Position numbers and translations under genes: made by a program
Part shown: in pieces, positions 62,001 to 64,000 of the stretch
Position numbering within the stretch: position 1 is the first letter of the stretch
Layout of the letters: every line of letters starts with the position of its first letter
The notes under the pieces: generated by a model
The model's database searches: none
Told to the model about the DNA's origin: nothing
What the model saw: the letters and a program-made list of their open reading frames with translations, nothing else
From: Lethocerus indicus
Lineage: Eukaryota > Arthropoda > Insecta > Hemiptera > Belostomatidae
Direction: 5' to 3'
Assembly: GCA_019843655.1 (NCBI GenBank)
Contig: JACDQD010000103.1
Span: 3,720,001 to 3,784,000, forward strand
DNA: 64,000 nucleotides

Positions 62001-64000
62001 TAAGATACCGCTTGCGGCGCAGAAAAAAAGAAAGAAATAATCATCGGCCATGATTGAATCTCGAAAGACGTACACCGAAGCGGTTTCTCGCCGAGAATAG
62101 CCGAATTAAATCGGCCGAAAAATTTCCACGACGGGGGGGCTGGAAAAGCCGGATTTGCAATGGAAAAAGCGGCAATGAAAACAGTCGCGCCCCCGCCCAC
62201 AGCCCGTCCTTTATGGAACGGCGTATAAACTACCGGAAAAGGGCCGTTGTATATGGAACCCTGTTTAAATCAGCCGGCAGTGGAAATGCCGCTGGAGGCC
62301 GAAATCTCGCTTCCCCTCGAGATTTAATGATAAGTCGGCAACATTTTAAAATGGGCCGACTTTCGTTTATTGGAACGGGTGATGATGGTAGGGAGAGGGG
62401 GTAATATTAATTCCACGAAAATTCCTATCGCCCGCCGATCGTTTAAACCGACCGTGTTTTTGAGCCGGGAATGAGGGGGATGTTTAATTTTGCGCCCGAT
62501 TTACGTTCGAGGGAAATCTACGATTAGATTCTGAGAGATACTACTTGGCCGGTTTTATGCACATAACACTAACTGAGCGTTAAAAGAACTCGAAGAAGGA
62601 GTCGTTGAGCCACAATCGGAGCGAAAGTTACCAAGGTTTTATTCCTCTGCGATACTTTATATAAGATGTTGGTATTAATTAAAGGAACCTTTAAGGAAAG
62701 TATTACAGACTTATACTTATCTGCACTCAGGAATTGGAACCAAGTTAATTTCGGTATCAAGGATAGGCGATATGAAAATTAGTAAATACCCAGAATTAAA
62801 ATGAGTAAAATGGGTTTATTGCGCAATTTACCAAGGCACGTATACAGGGCGATGATAACAATCGTGTTTCGAGCCTAAACAAACGTCAATATAAACTAAG
62901 AGGAAAAGAGAATTAAATGAACACAGTGTTTCTTGAAGGGGATATCAATTATGAGCGATGCCTGCAGCGTCATTCCGGCCGAGGGCGAACGACCAATGAA
63001 TCATACAACCTGCCAATTAACAAATGTACAGCGGCTGATTTGTAATCAGATCCTGTTTTAGACCCAACTGCACCGCCTTTTTTATTGTACATTTCTTTTC
63101 TTCGCCCCATTCCCCGACCCTTTTCACCCTCATCAACCCTTAACCCGGGGGTTTCAATCTGATAGCGGATACGTGGAAAAGATGTAGTGAATCTTAAAAC
63201 GGAATAAATAACTTTAATTTACTGCCCAGATGCGCCATTATCTTCGCCCTCCTTATAATTTAAGATCGAATGTGTAATTCTTATAATCAAGATAAGCTTC
63301 TTTAATACTATTTATTGCATTTGTATTATCATTATTGCCATTATTGTATATTTAACAAAATAATAAACGTTCCAAGATGTGTTCAAATAATGAAATCAGT
63401 ATTTTGAGCTGAACTGAAGTCATTAAGATTTCATAAGGTAATTTTCATTAGTACAGATTTATTTAATGAAATAATTACATTAAAAAATATTTGCTGCTTA
63501 CCTAGATGTGTTAAAATAACGAAACCAAGCATTACGAGAACGTAAATATTCTAACGAATATTGCAGGGAAAAAATAAAATATTTTATACCTGGCGCTCTG
63601 ATTTCTGGGACAGCCCAGACGGGAGCTCGACTGGGTTGAGTTGGCCCGAGGCCATAACGGTCCAGATTATTTTTCCCAAACCGACGACTCTCGGTGACCA
63701 TCAAAATCGCATTTGAAGCCCCGGCCGGCGGCGGAAGGCGCTGATGATTAAAACATGAAATCCGATCCTTATAGCCTCCGCCGACCGATTCGCTCGTGGC
63801 ATGTCTCGGGAGGGCGAATGATATTAGAGAACCCGCTGGGAGGAGTGAAAGATAACCGCCCCATTTACAGCCCCTTTCACTAGCCACTAATCACTAAGCT
63901 AAGGAAAACTTTGGTCGAAACTAACAATTCCAGTATAATTAATTTCGAATAATTATGGGAAAATTGGTACCTAATACAAATTTATCTCTAGCTATAGCTG
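59010..64000. other. Intergenic with GC-rich patches, no gene recognised
   Basis: GC-rich patches at about 59050-59260, 59930-60440, 61280-61600, 62040-62560 and 63580-63880, AT-rich between. The 59930-60440 patch is the most extreme, with CCGCC and CCCC runs and overlapping open frames on both strands. None shows a protein family. No seventh family member, tRNA or rRNA is seen. Confidence 0.5.

Overview
This is nuclear DNA from an arthropod, most likely an insect. An AT-rich background is broken by many short GC-rich patches. Microsatellites and degraded transposon pieces are scattered through it, and gene density is low. Genes have TATA boxes, the arthropod initiator TCAGT and AATAAA poly(A) signals. 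The order is not proven; a hemipteran or other hemimetabolous insect is a guess from the protein type.

The clear content is a cluster of six related intronless genes for small secreted structural (cuticle-type) proteins. One is on the minus strand and cut by the left window edge (1-426). Five are on the plus strand: 30878-31516, 45152-46192, 53624-54139, 55240-56406 and 58024-58958. Each encodes a signal peptide, a short charged propeptide ending in a dibasic K-R-G-L/(F) junction, a Gly-rich segment of variable length, a long Val-Pro repeat region (VPVPV, PYPV, VEKPVP-type units) and usually a Gly/His/Ser tail. None has a cysteine. The nearest described family I know is the Drosophila Vajk group of VPV-repeat cuticular proteins; assignment to that family is inference.

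Five of the six share a promoter layout with TATA 32-34 bp upstream of the TCAGT initiator; gene 53624 has the initiator but only a weak AT-rich stretch. Four carry TTGC(G/A)TAAG at 68-86 bp upstream of the start site. The edge gene and 30878 instead share a 49-bp upstream block and lie about 30 kb apart in divergent orientation, so they look like an inverted duplication. Two members (edge gene and 58024) have a one-base loss in a C/G run that breaks the frame, from either pseudogenization or assembly error.

The remaining sequence (427-30700, 31.6-45.0 kb, 46.3-53.4 kb and 59.0-64 kb) has no gene I can firmly support. It holds a Helitron-type PIF1 helicase relic near 47.5 kb, a Jockey/CR1-type reverse-transcriptase relic near 28.6-29.45 kb, a possible tRNA-derived SINE piece near 35.8 kb, a possible minus-strand terminal exon near 40.0 kb, several perfect hairpins, long microsatellites and a 41-base G run. 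The GC patches recur every 1-3 kb but are missing from about 52.9 to 59.0 kb, where the last three genes are packed.
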